From: Hevea brasiliensis
Taxonomy: Eukaryota; Streptophyta; Magnoliopsida; Malpighiales; Euphorbiaceae
Direction: 5' to 3'
DNA length: 64,000 nucleotides
NCBI RefSeq assembly: GCF_030052815.1
Contig: NC_079495.1
Span: 32,893,967-32,957,966, forward strand
Made by a program: the position numbers and the translations under genes. This document shows positions 21,197 through 33,337 of this stretch, piece after piece. Position 1 is the first letter of the stretch; every line of letters starts with the position of its first letter. The notes beneath the pieces were generated by a model. That model searched no databases and was not told the origin of the DNA. It saw nothing but the letters and a program-made list of their open reading frames with translations.

Positions 21197-24100
21197 TGTC
21201 ACACCCTACCCCTTTATAAGGCATAACATGATTCCATAGTATACCTAATAAATTACCAAACTTCATCTACTGATAACCCATTAAATACACTACAAGGGAT
21301 TTTAAACCTTTTCTCATTTCTTTTTACAGTGGTGAGCACTTTTGACAGGTGTTAAAATATTTTTAACTGAAGTGAAACCAAATAACAAATGTGAGTATCA
21401 ATAATTTCTGTAAAAATTTTGGCAGAGTGCCATATATATTTTGAATAAAACAGTTCTTCAAAAACCTATAAAAAGCACTTCCAATATATTTCTTCAATCC
21501 CAAACTCCAATAATAGTTCAACACAATAAATTTCTCAACATTTGTCAACTCAATTTAACATTAATTTTCCAGTGTTTCCAAAAGCTGAGATAAGAGAAAT
21601 ATGTCACAATATTTTTAAAGACCAAAATAATTTATAATTTTAGTTTACAACTGCTCAAGACCAGTACAATATATACATACAGAGTACATATATTATAACA
21701 AAAACTACAAAAATATAGTGTACTCAATATACCCGGCGAAATCTCAAAATGTAGCACAAGCAACCTACTCTGCTGCTCTGTCCATCTGTCTACCTGTGAC
21801 AGCAATGAAAAAGCTATCGCTGAGCTAATGTCTCAGTGGTGCACAACATTAAGAAAATATAATTTAAAACCATAAACTATAAATCATATGAATTGTGGAT
21901 ACTTAAAATCATAGTTGAATTCAAAAGACAATGAATGTCATAAAGAATTAAACTCCATTTCACAATAAATATCAATAAATCACACACACAGCTTAATCAT
22001 GATTCCATAGTCCAATTCATCCCGAAAGCCGATGGCTAATGAGGAATAACATAGCTAGCTAGCAATTAAATGAGTACTCATCCTATTAGTCCTCAACTGA
22101 CACACACCTCAACACTTCAGTCAGAGAGGGAATTCAAAGCCAATACGTCCCACTATGCAAGCTAGCGAGGAATTCAATCAAATATACATGATAGCTGTGG
22201 TTTCAAACCATTTGCAATATTTTCCAAGCAATAAGTATCCATCAAATATCATTCAAATAAATTTTCCACCATTTAAACAATAACATATAAATTGTCATAA
22301 TTTATTTCAATTGAAAATTCAAAAGAAATAACTGTTGTGCACAAATCTCTGAAGAGTAACCTTTTGGCCCTGACACAGTGTTTCCTTCCCCTTCCCTGAG
22401 TCTTTGCTAACTGAAACACACAATTTAAAGTGTTTCAGTACTCATTTAAATTGTCTCTAATAATAAGGTTCAATAATTAATTTATTTAATACTATTGCTT
22501 TCCTTAGTTAACCTATAATGCTGACCCTTAATGCACTTTAGGGGAATAAATTTTAATGTTACCAATATGTCACATTTTATAGTCCTTTAGTGTTGATACA
22601 TGTTACCAAATTCATTTTCAAGTGTATTGCATTTTATTGCAATTTATCGGATTTTGGTATGCTATTTTGACCCAACCGGATGACCTAGTTCCCTCGGTTT
22701 TCGATTTCTGGACTGACTTACAAACTTGTAGGTCTATGTCTTACTGAACTTTTGCCACAAATTTTAGGTCATCTGAAGTTTACCAGACCAAGTTATGATC
22801 ATTTTAATATTGCTGGTCAGATTGCACTAAAATGGCAAACTTATGTCATTTTTAGGTCATTTTCGGTTCTAGCAGTTTTTATATCCGAACTTGTGCAAGC
22901 ATTTTGATTTGCTTATGGTCATTTTTGGGTTTTGATGTCTTCATAAGAGTTGTAGCTCTATGTCTAAGCTATCCATGGTATAAATTTCAGGTCAATTGGA
23001 CCTTTTTTGAGTGAGTTATGGCCAAAACACTGACTGCTATCCAAATGGTCAATTTTCAGGTTTGCAAAGTCACTAATTCGGATTTGGTCAATTCTCATGT
23101 CACTTTTTGGACAGAATTTAGGTAGGCTTTCATCATGAAAGTTGGCACATTTTGTGCCTAGCTTCACCTCCAATTGGCCTCATACCAATTGGAGTCACAC
23201 AATTCCATTTATAGCCTAAAACACATACTGCCCTTAACACATTTTTAAGGCGCTAAACCAAATGCACATTCAACTTACCAAATTTAAACCTTTCATACCA
23301 ATTCTGATTTGGTATGGTACCAAATCCATTCCTCATTTCACATTATAATTAATTTGGGCAGTAATAAACCTATTGTCAATACACCAATTACAATTCCAAT
23401 TCACCCGATCGAATTCTAAGAATATATACACATAATCACTCCTAACCATAACATATAATTTCACTAATAAATTACATACATACTTAACAACTTTAAAATC
23501 ACATTTCATCAAATAATCTTCATGAATTCAAGCATTCCTCATGACCTTCTCAAGGCTGTCGAAATGCTCTAATTTACCAAAGTTTCCCATACTTTCTTCA
23601 ACGTTAAGATCAATTGCTCAATCACTACATACACTTAATACACATTGGCTATAACATCTTATAACATTAATCAACATACTTTCCCATCATTTACATGTAA
23701 AAACAAGCTAAACATTTTAACTTTCATGGCTGCCTAAATGGTACATCACCAATAATTCATCAAACCTCAAAACTTCTTCCATAAATCAACTCACCACAAC
23801 ATCAACTCAAAGTTTAACAAAGAAAGGATGATGAAATGGCCACTTACCTCTTATAGACTTCTTCAAAACTCCACCAAATTCCTTCTTTCTTGTTCCCTAA
23901 GTGCTGCCCAAGGTGTGGTGGTCAAGTTTAATGAAGAAACCTTAACCATTGGGAGCTTGGATCATGGATACATGGAGGTTGGAGCTTGGACAGCCATGGG
24001 AGAGTTTGGGAGCTTTTTGGTTCGGCCAAGGGAGAGTTTGAGGAAGAAGATGGCTTTGCAGAAGTTAGTGGAAGATGACAGATTTTTAATTGACTTACAA

Positions 24101-24717
24101 AGTGCTTAGTGGTCCACTAATGTAGAAATAACATTAGTTTAATTCAACTTTCAATTATTCCAATTCTTACCCCCTAATTTTCCTTATTTATATATTTCAT
24201 TTACAATTTCATTTTTTATGGAGTTTTCCAACTTTAATGTCACTTATTTTTAGTGGTCATTTAAGTCAAAAGGCGACTCATGGTGTCAATTGACCACAAT
24301 GCCCCTATTCAGGTTGTATTCTCTATTTTTCGGTAACACCGATTTTTGTCAATTTCTCTATTGCTCGTTTTTCTTTGTACTAATTAATTAATTTTTCTTT
24401 GACATTTTTAATGTCACTTATACTTCAATAAGTCTTTAATTATGTCTTGAAACTAAATTCCAAGGGTTTCCTGCAGTCTTGGGGTTAGCTATTGCTTGCG
24501 CCGTAACTTCCCCGTCTGGTCACCCATCGCTGCGTTGCTGGCTCATTTAACTTAGTTTTATTTTCTCTCTTTTATCTTTCCTTAATTTTTCTTGTATTTT
24601 CTTTTTATTTATTTCATCATTTCATGTCTCCTTATTAACATTTAAGTATAGTTTCAGGCATTCTAGCTGTCTGGATAGACACTGGTCAAATGAACTACCG
24701 AATATAGGGGTGTTACA
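21197..24717 (-). repeat. 5' LTR of D (3521 bp)
   Basis: The minus strand starts TGTAACACCCC at 24717 and ends GGGTGTGACA at 21197. It includes a CAG/CTG-rich segment around 21755-21800, a 5S-like module near its start and the same internal landmarks as A, C and I. A plus-strand open frame of 93 codons (23828-24109) is not kept open in I, so I do not call it a gene. Confidence 0.93.
24499..24553 (-). promoter_or_regulatory. 5S rRNA-like module in 5' LTR of D
   Basis: On the minus strand AAGTTAAATGAGCC, spacer, GATGGGTGACC (exact C-box), AGACG, GGGAAGTTACGG. It lies about 165 bp from the LTR start. Confidence 0.6.
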
Positions 24718-26266
24718 GTGTTGATCAAGATGGAATCTGTTCTCCTAAGTAAATAGGGATAAAATCCTATGTTCATTTAATTGTTCTTGATGTTTCAACT
24801 TCCTGGCCAGGATAGATAGATTTAATCAGAAAAGAGTTTCTAATGAGAAAATCATTTTAATCAAGAACTGGAATTAAAAGAGAATATAATATTCATAGAA
24901 AATGGGGTTTGACATAAACCATGACTCCAACTCGAATTGGGATTTTGTAACAGAGAGATTCTAGTGCATGGTAACATAACATATGATTATAGGTTCATTT
25001 AAAGTAAACCTTTTTACTAATTAGGTAGCTATGGTATGCTATGCTAGGTGTTAACCATAGTCTATGAGCTGCATAAAATGATTTAGAGAAATCATTTATG
25101 GTAAGGAAGAGTTCTGATGATATTAAGAGTTGATATCATGTCTCATTGCCAATTAGTGATGAGCCTAGTAAGTCATACCCATACACAAGTAATCACTAAA
25201 TTAAATATGATTTAATTACTTAATTAAAGAGTTTAATTGATTAATTAAATAGGTTTGATTTGCAATTAGATTGTAAAGTCCCTAGCATGGCTTGAAACCA
25301 AATTTAGGTTATTGGATGTATATTATAAGTTAAATTTATATTTAAAGTGTTCAAATATGAATTTAATTAATGAAAAATTAATTAATAGAGATTAATTAAT
25401 TAATTAATATTTGATATAAATTGATTAGAAGAAGAGAAATAATTATTTTGGGTTGAGAGCTCAAAATTAAGTCACAGGGTATTTTGGTCATTTCACAGGG
25501 CGACATGTGGCACCATGAGATGGTGACACATGGCACTACACATAAGCTTGTCATATGTCTTTTAATCATGTAAGATGATCAAAGTCAAGATTAAATATAG
25601 GTTTGACACTTGGCACAATGTGATTGGGTCAATTAAACTTAGAGCCAATCAGAAGGTGACATGTGGCAAGTGTTTTAAGTGATGACTTAGCTATATAAGT
25701 GTTGTTATGAAAGAGTAAAACGTGTAGCTGTTGTTCTTCTTTGGTGCCACCACCCAAAGAACATCTCCCCTCCTTTCTTCTTCATCTCTCATCAATTCAA
25801 AGAGATTAGCCAATAATCTGTTGAATTAAAAATACTAGAAATTATTTCTAGTGTCCTGTTTACATCTGTAATCTCTCAAACGGCAAAACCTGATTTTCTA
25901 ATTAATAGAAAAAGCTTTAGAAGCTGTTCAAGGGGCTGCCATAGGTGATCTTGGTGTAGACAAGCTAGAGGAACAACATCTGGTGTCCTAGGCGCAGCCC
26001 AAAGGTGCCAAACACACTGAAGTGCATCAAAAAGGTTAGTGCACTTGTTCTTGATCTAATCTAGGGTTTTAAAGAATTAATCTGTTAATTCTAATATCTT
26101 AAATGGCAAATATAGATCAAAAAATATATTAAAGGAGTTTTAATATGTTGTTTATCATTGAACTCAAATAGATAAAAATGAATCTTGCATGATGCATGTG
26201 ACCCTAGATAAAAAATTTTAAATTTCAATGATCTAAACTTATGTTTTTCATACTTTCGCTCCTTCA
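24718..26266 (+). repeat. Element H: copia LTR, 3' three quarters
   Basis: It is the plus-strand counterpart of the minus LTR of L (30555-32620): 24720-26266 reads through the same landmarks in reverse order, ending CGCTCCTTCA at 26266. D interrupts it at 24717/24718, so the first 500 bases or so are outside the window. No primer site follows the end, so it is a 3' or solo LTR. It sits inside the LTR of K. Confidence 0.87.
25692..25699 (+). promoter_or_regulatory. TATA box of copia LTR H
   Basis: TATATAAG lies at the place where J (28104-28111, TATATAAA) and L (about 31120-31130, TTATATAATG) have TATA-like boxes, roughly 570 bp before the LTR end. It marks the likely U3/R boundary region. 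Confidence 0.6.
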
Positions 26267-26664
26267 CATGCAAGGAATTCTCATGCATTTCACTTACAAT
26301 TTCTTACTTAAATTAAACACCTAAGTATAAATTAAGAGAGGGAATAGAAAATTGATCACTAACCTTGATTTAGCTAATTTCCAAAGCTTGAGAACTTCTC
26401 TTTTCCTCTTTTTTTTTTGCTGCCTAAGACTTGCTCTAGGTGTAAGGAAAATTTTTAATGAAAGGAGCAAGGGATTTTACGGTGTAAAATGGTGGGAAAG
26501 GAAGCTTGGTTGGGATGGCAATGGTGGAATACCTTGGAGCTGGTTCGGCCAGCTGAGGAAAATGGAAGAAACTGATTTTTTTTTTCTTTCATTTTCTGCC
26601 CATTTAGTCATTTTAAATGAGTTATTGCCATGTGTCACCATGTGATTGGGTGGAGGCACACTAA

Positions 26665-26682
26665 TGACATCATGTGATGTCA
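26665..26682 (-). promoter_or_regulatory. TGACATCA palindrome in U3 of K
   Basis: TGACATCA-TG-TGATGTCA is an 18-bp perfect palindrome at the place equivalent to 12247-12265 in B. Confidence 0.45.
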
Positions 26683-27006
26683 TAATTTCCTATTTAATTC
26701 TTTTTCTTTTTCTTTTCTTTTCTACTTAATTTCAATTTAATTTGTAGCAATATTTATTCATATTTTATGTCATAATAATTATTTACTTAACTGGACAAGT
26801 CAGCCAAAAATCATCTCTGAAGACAAAATGACCAAAATGCCCTCTGTTTGGCTTATTGAGCCAAAATCGTCTGTACCTATCTAAAAATTTTTCTAAGCAT
26901 TTTCTTGGCATTCTAATGCCATAAAAACCTCAATGGCTCTTCTCTAGAGCCTCAAAAATTATTTTATGAATTTTTTTCCCAGGTTTAGGGCTCCTAGTTA
27001 CAAGGA

Positions 27007-27058
27007 CTGCAACTTCCCACTAGGTTACCCATGACTAGGGCACCGGCTCATTTAACTT
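27007..27058 (-). promoter_or_regulatory. 5S rRNA-like module in LTR of K
   Basis: On the minus strand AAGTTAAATGAGCC, GCCCTAGTCATGGGTAACC, TAGT, GGGAAGTTGCAG. The C-box-like part has two mismatches to GATGGGTGACC; the CCTAG before it also matches 5S (ACTAG). Confidence 0.55.
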
Positions 27059-27227
27059 GGTTGTATTTTATTTCTAAAATTTTTCCTAAATTTTCCTTAT
27101 TAATATTTGAGTTAATTATGGTTTTTGACTTTAGTTTAAATGTTTTTTCAGATGTTCTAGCTATCCAAAATGACATCGGTCACCAGAACAGAACAATGTA
27201 CAAAATTGCTACAGTGAGGGTGTTACA

Positions 27228-27515
27228 ACATGGGCTGGGGCATGAAGTTCACACAGGCCATGTTTTGCGTCTCTGTCGGGCAAAGAGAAACATGAGCCTA
27301 GGCGCGAAAAAGCATGGGCCGTGTACCACTACACGCCCACGCCCTGCCAGCAATCCCATAAAAACAAGGCCTGTGGCCTGGGACATGCCCAGGCCATGTT
27401 TCTTGTGACAATTACGTTTTTCTAGGGTTTTTCAATCTAAACCAAATTCAAATTGCATCCAAACCTTATCCAACCATACAATTGAGTCCCAAATCAATCT
27501 TAATGGCAAATATAA
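27228..27515 (-). other. Untranslated leader of J, GC-rich
   Basis: It follows the primer site. It is far richer in GC than the rest of the window and carries repeated GGCC-, CATGGCC- and CAGGCC-type words. The plus-strand open frame across 27031-27408 spans the K/J junction, so it is fortuitous. In LTR elements the leader holds packaging and dimerisation signals. Confidence 0.6.
27375..27395 (-). other. Hairpin in J leader
   Basis: GGCCTGGG and CCCAGGCC form a perfect 8-bp stem with a 5-base loop. Confidence 0.6.
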
Positions 27516-27527
27516 TGGCTCTGATAC
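27516..27527 (-). other. Primer binding site of J
   Basis: The minus strand reads GTATCAGAGCCA, matching the usual initiator-Met site from its third base, four bases after the LTR end (CCTTCA). Confidence 0.75.
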
Positions 27528-27531
27528 AAGT

Positions 27532-29592
27532 TGAAGGCAGGAAAGTGTGGATTTAGGGCCTTAGAAGGTTGGAATTCAAAAATTTATCTAGGATTACATG
27601 CTAGCATACTATATTAATTATGCACCTAGCCAACCTCCAATGCCCATGGGCATGCCAAAACACCTTTTAACATGCTTTATTAGTTCATTTGCCATTAAGG
27701 GTTGGTGTTTAGTATTTAATCACATTAAATGCTAATTAAAAGAGAGATGAAGTTCAACTAACCTCCAAGGCGCTGAATCAATACTTTTTACTCCCTTTGG
27801 GTGCTCCTAGGGCCCCAAGTGTTGCCCCTCTAGCTTGTCCACCACAAGCACACCAAGACATCCTTTGACAACCCTAAATCTCTCTTTGATTGCTTACCAA
27901 CCACTTGACCTTTTGGGGTTTTGCTTTAGGTGAGGTTCTATAGATGTATTGTGCACTAGAAACAATTCCTAGTGTTTTGATTCAAGGAGAAACAAAGCTT
28001 TCTCTTACTTATCTATGGAAGAAAAATAGAAGAGAGAGAGAGAGCTAGTGTGCCGGCCAACAAGAAGAGGAAGAAGAAGATTACTTCTTCTTCTTATCTT
28101 GCATTTATATACAAGAGACAAAATCCAACTCATTGGTGCCACATGTCAATTTCTCATTTAATCTTGTTTTATATTTGTCTCAATCTCATTAAGACAAGTG
28201 TCAATCCAAGAATAAATCATCATGTTTTATCTCCCATCACATGGAGGACAAATGGCACTCCATAATTAGTGCCACATGTCACCATGTGCAAACTTACCAT
28301 TTTGCCCCTTATCTACAATTTTAAGTTCTAAATCCAAAATTATAATTTCTCTCTCAAATTAATTTATATCACTTATAATTAATTAATTAATTAATCTCTA
28401 TTAATTAATTTCACCATTTTGTTTATATTATAAATCCAATAACCTAGATTTGGTTTCAAGTCATGCTAGGGACTTTGCAATCTTATTGCAAACCAAACCT
28501 ATTTAATTAATTAATTGAACTCTTTATTTAATCAATTAAATCATAATTTACTTGGTGATTTACTTGTGTAGATGTGATTTACTAGGCTCATTGCTAATTG
28601 GCAATGAGAAATGATATCAACTCTTAATATCATTAGAACTCTTTCTTATCATAAATGATTTCTCTAAACAATTTTAGGTATCTCATAGACCATGGTTGAC
28701 ACCTAGCATAGCATGCCATGGCCACCCAATCAATAATAAGGAATACCTTAAATGAACCTTCAATCATATGTCACCATACACTAAAATCTTTCCGTTACAA
28801 AATTCCAATTCTAGTTGGAGTCATGGTTAATGTCAAACTCCATTTGCTATGAATATTATGTTCTCTTTTAATTCTAATTCTTGATTAATTAGACTTTTTG
28901 GTCAAAAACTCTTTTCTGGCTAAGTCTATTTGTCCTGGCTAGGAACTTGAATCATCAAGAATAATTAAATGGACATAGGATTTTATCCCTATTTACTTAG
29001 GGTAACGGATCCCATATTGATCAACACCCATCTCCATATAAAACTAGTAGGAGCCAACGCATGCCCATACACCCATACACAGTACGAGTATGAAAGCAGT
29101 ATCAAACTCAAACCACCTATATACAAGATAACTGTGTTATCTCAGGTTTAAAAATTATATGCCCTGGTATGATACATGACAATGTATTGATAAGAGTAAA
29201 CTCCACGTGCTTGTCATAAGCATCACTGGTTTGGCCTACTTATCATCTATAAGTGCCTATCGTATTTGTTATGTGGCATAAGACTTACCACTCCAACTTA
29301 TTTATATCTCATATTAATACTTGGGGAACGAACATGATTATAATCTTTTTGGATAAGTCATGTCCTTTTGTGAAGTATCCTCGATTGTGAACTAATTTAT
29401 AATACTTTATGTTAGAAATATTATCTCTCATATTCTTAATAACTTAAGAATAGAATTTCTAACAAAATATTAATGGACCTTTTCAATTACACATAAACAG
29501 ATTATGTAAACAGAAAAGAGTGATTGCCTTTTATTAATGAAATATACACAAGATACATACAAAATGATATGCTATAGGGAATACTACTAACA
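27532..29592 (-). repeat. 5' LTR of J (2061 bp, copia)
   Basis: The minus strand starts TGTTAGTAGTATTCCC and ends TGCCTTCA. It is collinear with the LTRs of L and H but more diverged. It contains a (GA)n run near 28028-28044 and a TATA box at 28104-28111. Confidence 0.88.
28104..28111 (-). promoter_or_regulatory. TATA box of J
   Basis: The minus strand reads TATATAAA, about 580 bp before the LTR end, the position held by TATA-like boxes in H and L. Confidence 0.6.
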
Positions 29593-30554
29593 TGTACTAC
29601 AAGGATGTCATTTACATGATTTTTAACAAAAATAATTGTATCAACTTTTCCTTTTGAAAAATCATTTTGTAAAAGAAATTTACTAAGCCTTTCATACCAA
29701 GCTTTAGGAGCTTGTTTCAAACCATACAAGGCTTTAGTCAATTTAAAAACATGGTTTGGAAACTCATGATTTTCAAAACCAGGAGGTTGCTCAACATATA
29801 TCTCCTCATCAATAAAACCATTTAGAAAAGCACTTTTAACATCTATTTGGAAAAGCTTAAAATTCATGTATGATGCATATGCAAGCAAGATTCCAATGGC
29901 TTCTAATCTGGCTATGGAGGCAAAGGTTTCATCATAGTCAATGCCCCCCTCTTGGTTATAGCCTTTGGCTATTAACCTAGCTTTATTCCTAGTTATGTTT
30001 CCATCCTCATCTAATTTGTTTCTAAACACCCATTTGGTACCTGTGGATGGATGGTCCTTTGGCCTAGGAACTAAGGTCCAAACCTTATTGTTTTCAAACT
30101 GATTGAGCTCCTCTTGCATTGTAAGTACCTAACTCTCATCATTAATGGCCTCATTTATGATCCTAGGTTCTATTTGAGAAATGAATGCAAGGTTATTACA
30201 TATATTTCTAAGAGAGGATCTAGTTATTACCCCTTTTGATGTATCACCAATGATTAGGTCTTTAGGATGATCCTTCTTGAATGTCCAATTTTTGGGATGA
30301 TCCTTCTTGAATGTCCAAATTTTGGGTAGATCTTGTTGAACTTCTTGATATGGAGCTGGCTGACCTTGTTGCTTTTGAAGCTCAACTTAATCAACTCTCA
30401 AGTCCTTCAAGAGATCTTCCATGTGTTGATCTTGAATTCCACTAGATTAAGGATCTTCAAGAGTCAACCATCAAGATTACCTACAATATCATCATCACAA
30501 GAAATATCCTTTCTAGGACCAAAGGGGTTAGCTTCATCAAATGCAACAATCATT
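29593..30554 (-). pseudogene. Element G: copia pol linker and RT N-terminal half
   Basis: Minus strand. From 30554 leftwards: VAFDEANPFGPRKD (the end of the INT C-terminal region, continuing the fragment at 37423-37491), a degenerate linker with several stops, then from 30119 an open RT frame: QFENNKVWTLVPRP, TKWVFRNKLDEDG, KARLIAKGYNQEGGIDYDET, FQIDVKSAFLNGFIDEEIY, KLTKALYGLKQAPKAWYE. The LTR of J cuts it just before the catalytic YVDD block. The copia-type RT converts element RNA to DNA. This is the outermost element of the window; RNase H and the 3' LTR lie beyond the left edge. Confidence 0.88.
30265..30324 (-). repeat. 30-bp tandem duplication in G linker
   Basis: Two adjacent copies of a 30-bp unit differ by a few bases and duplicate about ten residues (FGHSRRIIP / IGHSRRIIL) in frame. 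Confidence 0.85.
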
Positions 30555-32620
30555 TGAAGGAGCGAAAGCATGAAAATTATTAAATTAGAATATTGAATTC
30601 AAAAATTTTCTTTTAGGGTCTTATGCATCATGCAAGATTCATTATTTACCTATCGATTTCAATGTTCAATAGCATATTAAAACACTTTTAATATGTATTT
30701 GGATCTACATTTGCCATTTAAGATTTTAGAATTAACATATTAATTCATTAGAACCCTAGATTAATTCAAGAACATGTGCACTAACCTTTTAATGCACTGT
30801 AGATGTGTTTGGTACCTTTGGGAAGCACCTAGGACCACAAATGTTGTCCCTCTAGATTATCCACACTAAGATCACCAATGGCAGCCCCTTGAACAGCTTA
30901 TAAAGCCTTGCCAACCAATTAGAAAATAAGGATTTGCCTTTAGAGAGGTTATAGATCTATACAAGACACTAGAAATGATTTCTAGTAATTTTAATTCAAG
31001 AGAATATGGGCAATTCTCTTTGAATTGATGAGAAATGAAGAAGAAGAGAGGAAGAAGAGTTCAAGGGTGGCTGCACCTCTTTGATAAAATCAAAATGTTA
31101 TTCATTATTTCATAATAACACATTATATAATTAGGTCATCACTTAAAACCCTTTGCCACATGTTATCTTTTGATTGGCTCAAAATTTTAATTGACCTAAT
31201 CACATTAAGCCAAGTGTTAAAACTAGATTTAATCTTGACTTTGATCATCTAACATGATTGGAAGACAAATGGCAAGCTTATATGGTGCCATGTGTCATCA
31301 TCTCATGGTGCCACATGTCACCGTTGTGTTGTAATTTTGAGTTCTCAACCCAAAATAATTATTTCTCCTATTCTAATCAATTTATATCAAATATAAATAA
31401 ATTAATTAATCTCTATTAATTAATTTCTCATAATTAAATTCATATTTAAACACTTTAAATGTAAATTTAACTTATACTATACATCCAATAACCTATATTT
31501 GGTTTCAAGTTATGCTAGGGACTTTGTAATCTAATTGCAAACCAAACCTATTTAATTAATCAATTAAACTCTTTAACTAGTTAATTAAATCACATTTAAC
31601 TTGGTGATTACTTGTGTATGTGTGTGACTCACTAGGCTTATCACTAATTGGCAATGAGATATGATATTAACTCTTAATATCATCAGAACTCTTTCTTACC
31701 ATAAATGATTTCTCTAAATCATTTTATGCACCTCATAGACCATGGTTAACACCTAGCATAGCATGCCATGGCTACCCAATTAGTAATGAGGAATACCTTA
31801 AATGAATCTTTTGTCATATGTTACCATGCACTAGAATCTCTCTGTTATAAAATCCCAATTCAAGCTGGAGTCATGGTTTATGTCAAACCCCATTTGCTAT
31901 GAATATTATGTTCTCTTTTAATTACAATCCTTGATTAAAAAGATTTTCTCATCAGAAACTCTTTTCTGATTAAATCTATCTGTCCTGGCCAGGAACTTGA
32001 AACATCAAGAACAATTAAATGAACGTAAGATTTTATCCCTATTTACTTAGGATAACAGATTCAATCTTGATCAACACCTATCTCCATATATAACTGGTAA
32101 GAGCCAACACATGCCCATATACCCATACGCAGTACAAGTATGAAAGCATTATCAAAATCAAACCACCTATATATAAGATAACTGTGCTATCTCAGGTGTA
32201 AAGATTATATGCACTGATATGATTTATAACAATGCATTGACAAGAGTAAACTCCACGTGATTGTCATAAGTGTCACCGGTTCGGCCTACTTATCATGCAT
32301 AAGTGCCTATCATGTTTGTTATATGGCATGAGACTCACCATTTTATCTTATTTACATCTCATGTAAATAACTTGGGAACAAACATGATTATAATCTTTCT
32401 GGATAAGTTATGTCCTTATTATGAAGTATCCTCGATGGTGAACTAATTTATGATACTTTGTGCTAGAAATACTGTCACTCATATTCTTAACAACTTAAGA
32501 ATAAAATTTCTAACAAAATATCAATGGACCTTTTCTATTACACATAAATATGTTATATAAACGAAAAAGTGAAAATGCCTTTTAATTAATAAAACATGTA
32601 CAAGATACATACTAAATGAT
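30555..32620 (-). repeat. LTR of L (2066 bp, lacking first 25 bp)
   Basis: Minus strand. It is collinear with H and J, ends CGCTCCTTCA at 30555, and stops at LTR position 26 at 32620, where unrelated leader sequence begins. Confidence 0.88.
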
Positions 32621-33337
32621 TATATGTTTATCCATGAATGCATGAGATGTATGGGAATGTATGGAAGTATATGATATATGCATGCTAATTGGATAATGTG
32701 CAAAGTGAGACCATAATAGTAATTGAGCCGACCACAAAATCTTCCAAACATGATTAAGTTGGAAATGGTATAATTAAAGGTAATTATATCATGGGCCCTC
32801 CATTAAGGCAATTATTTTAAGAAATTTTAAATACTTGCATATGATGCACTTAATTTAAGAGATTTTCTTAAGAATAATTGTTAAGCATGAGATGTTGTAA
32901 ATATATAAATGGTTTGGTGGCCAATAATGGATGTGCCTGAGGACATTAAAATTATTTGTATGTTTACTGGCTCAATAGGATCAACTTAACTAATGCAAAA
33001 TAAGTCAATAATGGATGTGCCTGAGATTTTGAGCATTAGGGGCTAGGTAAAAGGATTGAACCTCACATGAGATGTGATGGGCAAGAAGTTGCTCACTTAT
33101 AGTTTATTGTAATTTCAATAATGGATGTGCCTAAGGATGATCAATAAGATTATAAGAATTCAATCAACCACTAGAAATCCATCCAACTAGGATTTCTATT
33201 TTTTACTTTGGAAGTATAGGATTCGATAAGTTAGTGGGAGGACCAATTTGATTAAAAGACTATAATCATTTTAGTTAAATACATGATACATTTACTAATT
33301 AATCTGGTTAGTTTCTATAGTTAATTTTCTAATAATA
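32621..33337 (+). other. Leader upstream of L gag
   Basis: About 720 bases without coding capacity before the gag ATG. No primer site matching TGGTATCAGAGC is visible, although an intact element needs one next to its 5' LTR. It holds a thrice-repeated 19-mer. Confidence 0.65.
32922..33137 (+). repeat. Three copies of a 19-bp direct repeat
   Basis: CAATAATGGATGTGCCTGA lies at 32922, at 33006 and, with one change, at 33116. Spacings are 84 and 110 bases. Flanking DNA differs, so this is not a simple tandem array. Confidence 0.85.

Larger units (their letters stand above)
13434..24717 (-). mobile_element. Element D: Ty3/gypsy chromovirus-type
   Basis: Minus strand: 5' LTR (24717 to 21197), primer site, gag, PR, RT, RNase H, INT, remains of a chromodomain, PPT, and a 3' LTR cut at 13434 by insertion of E. 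The LTRs belong to the family of A, C and I. It is inserted in the copia LTR H; the right flank GTGTT (24718-24722) would be one target repeat and the other is outside the window. All domains are present in order, but stops and at least one frameshift break the polyprotein. Confidence 0.92.
26267..27227 (-). repeat. Element K: gypsy LTR 5' part, B-like family
   Basis: On the minus strand it starts TGTAACACCC at 27227 and matches the first third of the LTR of B with clear divergence, including the GACATCAT palindrome and the block around GAGCCAAA. H interrupts it at 26267; its left match to B is uncertain in the last 70 bases. There is no polypurine tract beside its start, so it is a 5' or solo LTR. 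It is inserted in the leader of J; right flank ACATG (27228-27232). Confidence 0.82.
27228..29592 (-). mobile_element. Element J: copia 5' LTR and leader
   Basis: On the minus strand a complete LTR starts at 29592 inside the RT of G, ends at 27532, and is followed by a primer site and about 290 bases of leader, cut by K at 27227. Its gag-pol and 3' LTR should lie left of the window. Right flank TGTAC (29593-29597) would be one target repeat. Confidence 0.85.

Noticed and set aside
27031..27408. 125-codon plus-strand frame
   Set aside because: It crosses the junction of K LTR and J leader, two elements joined by chance.
29502..30119. 205-codon RT frame as one continuous protein
   Set aside because: The last 30 codons come from the LTR of J; the RT sequence ends at 29593.
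32922..33137. CRISPR-like array
   Set aside because: Three unequal spacers, eukaryotic retroelement leader, no cas genes.
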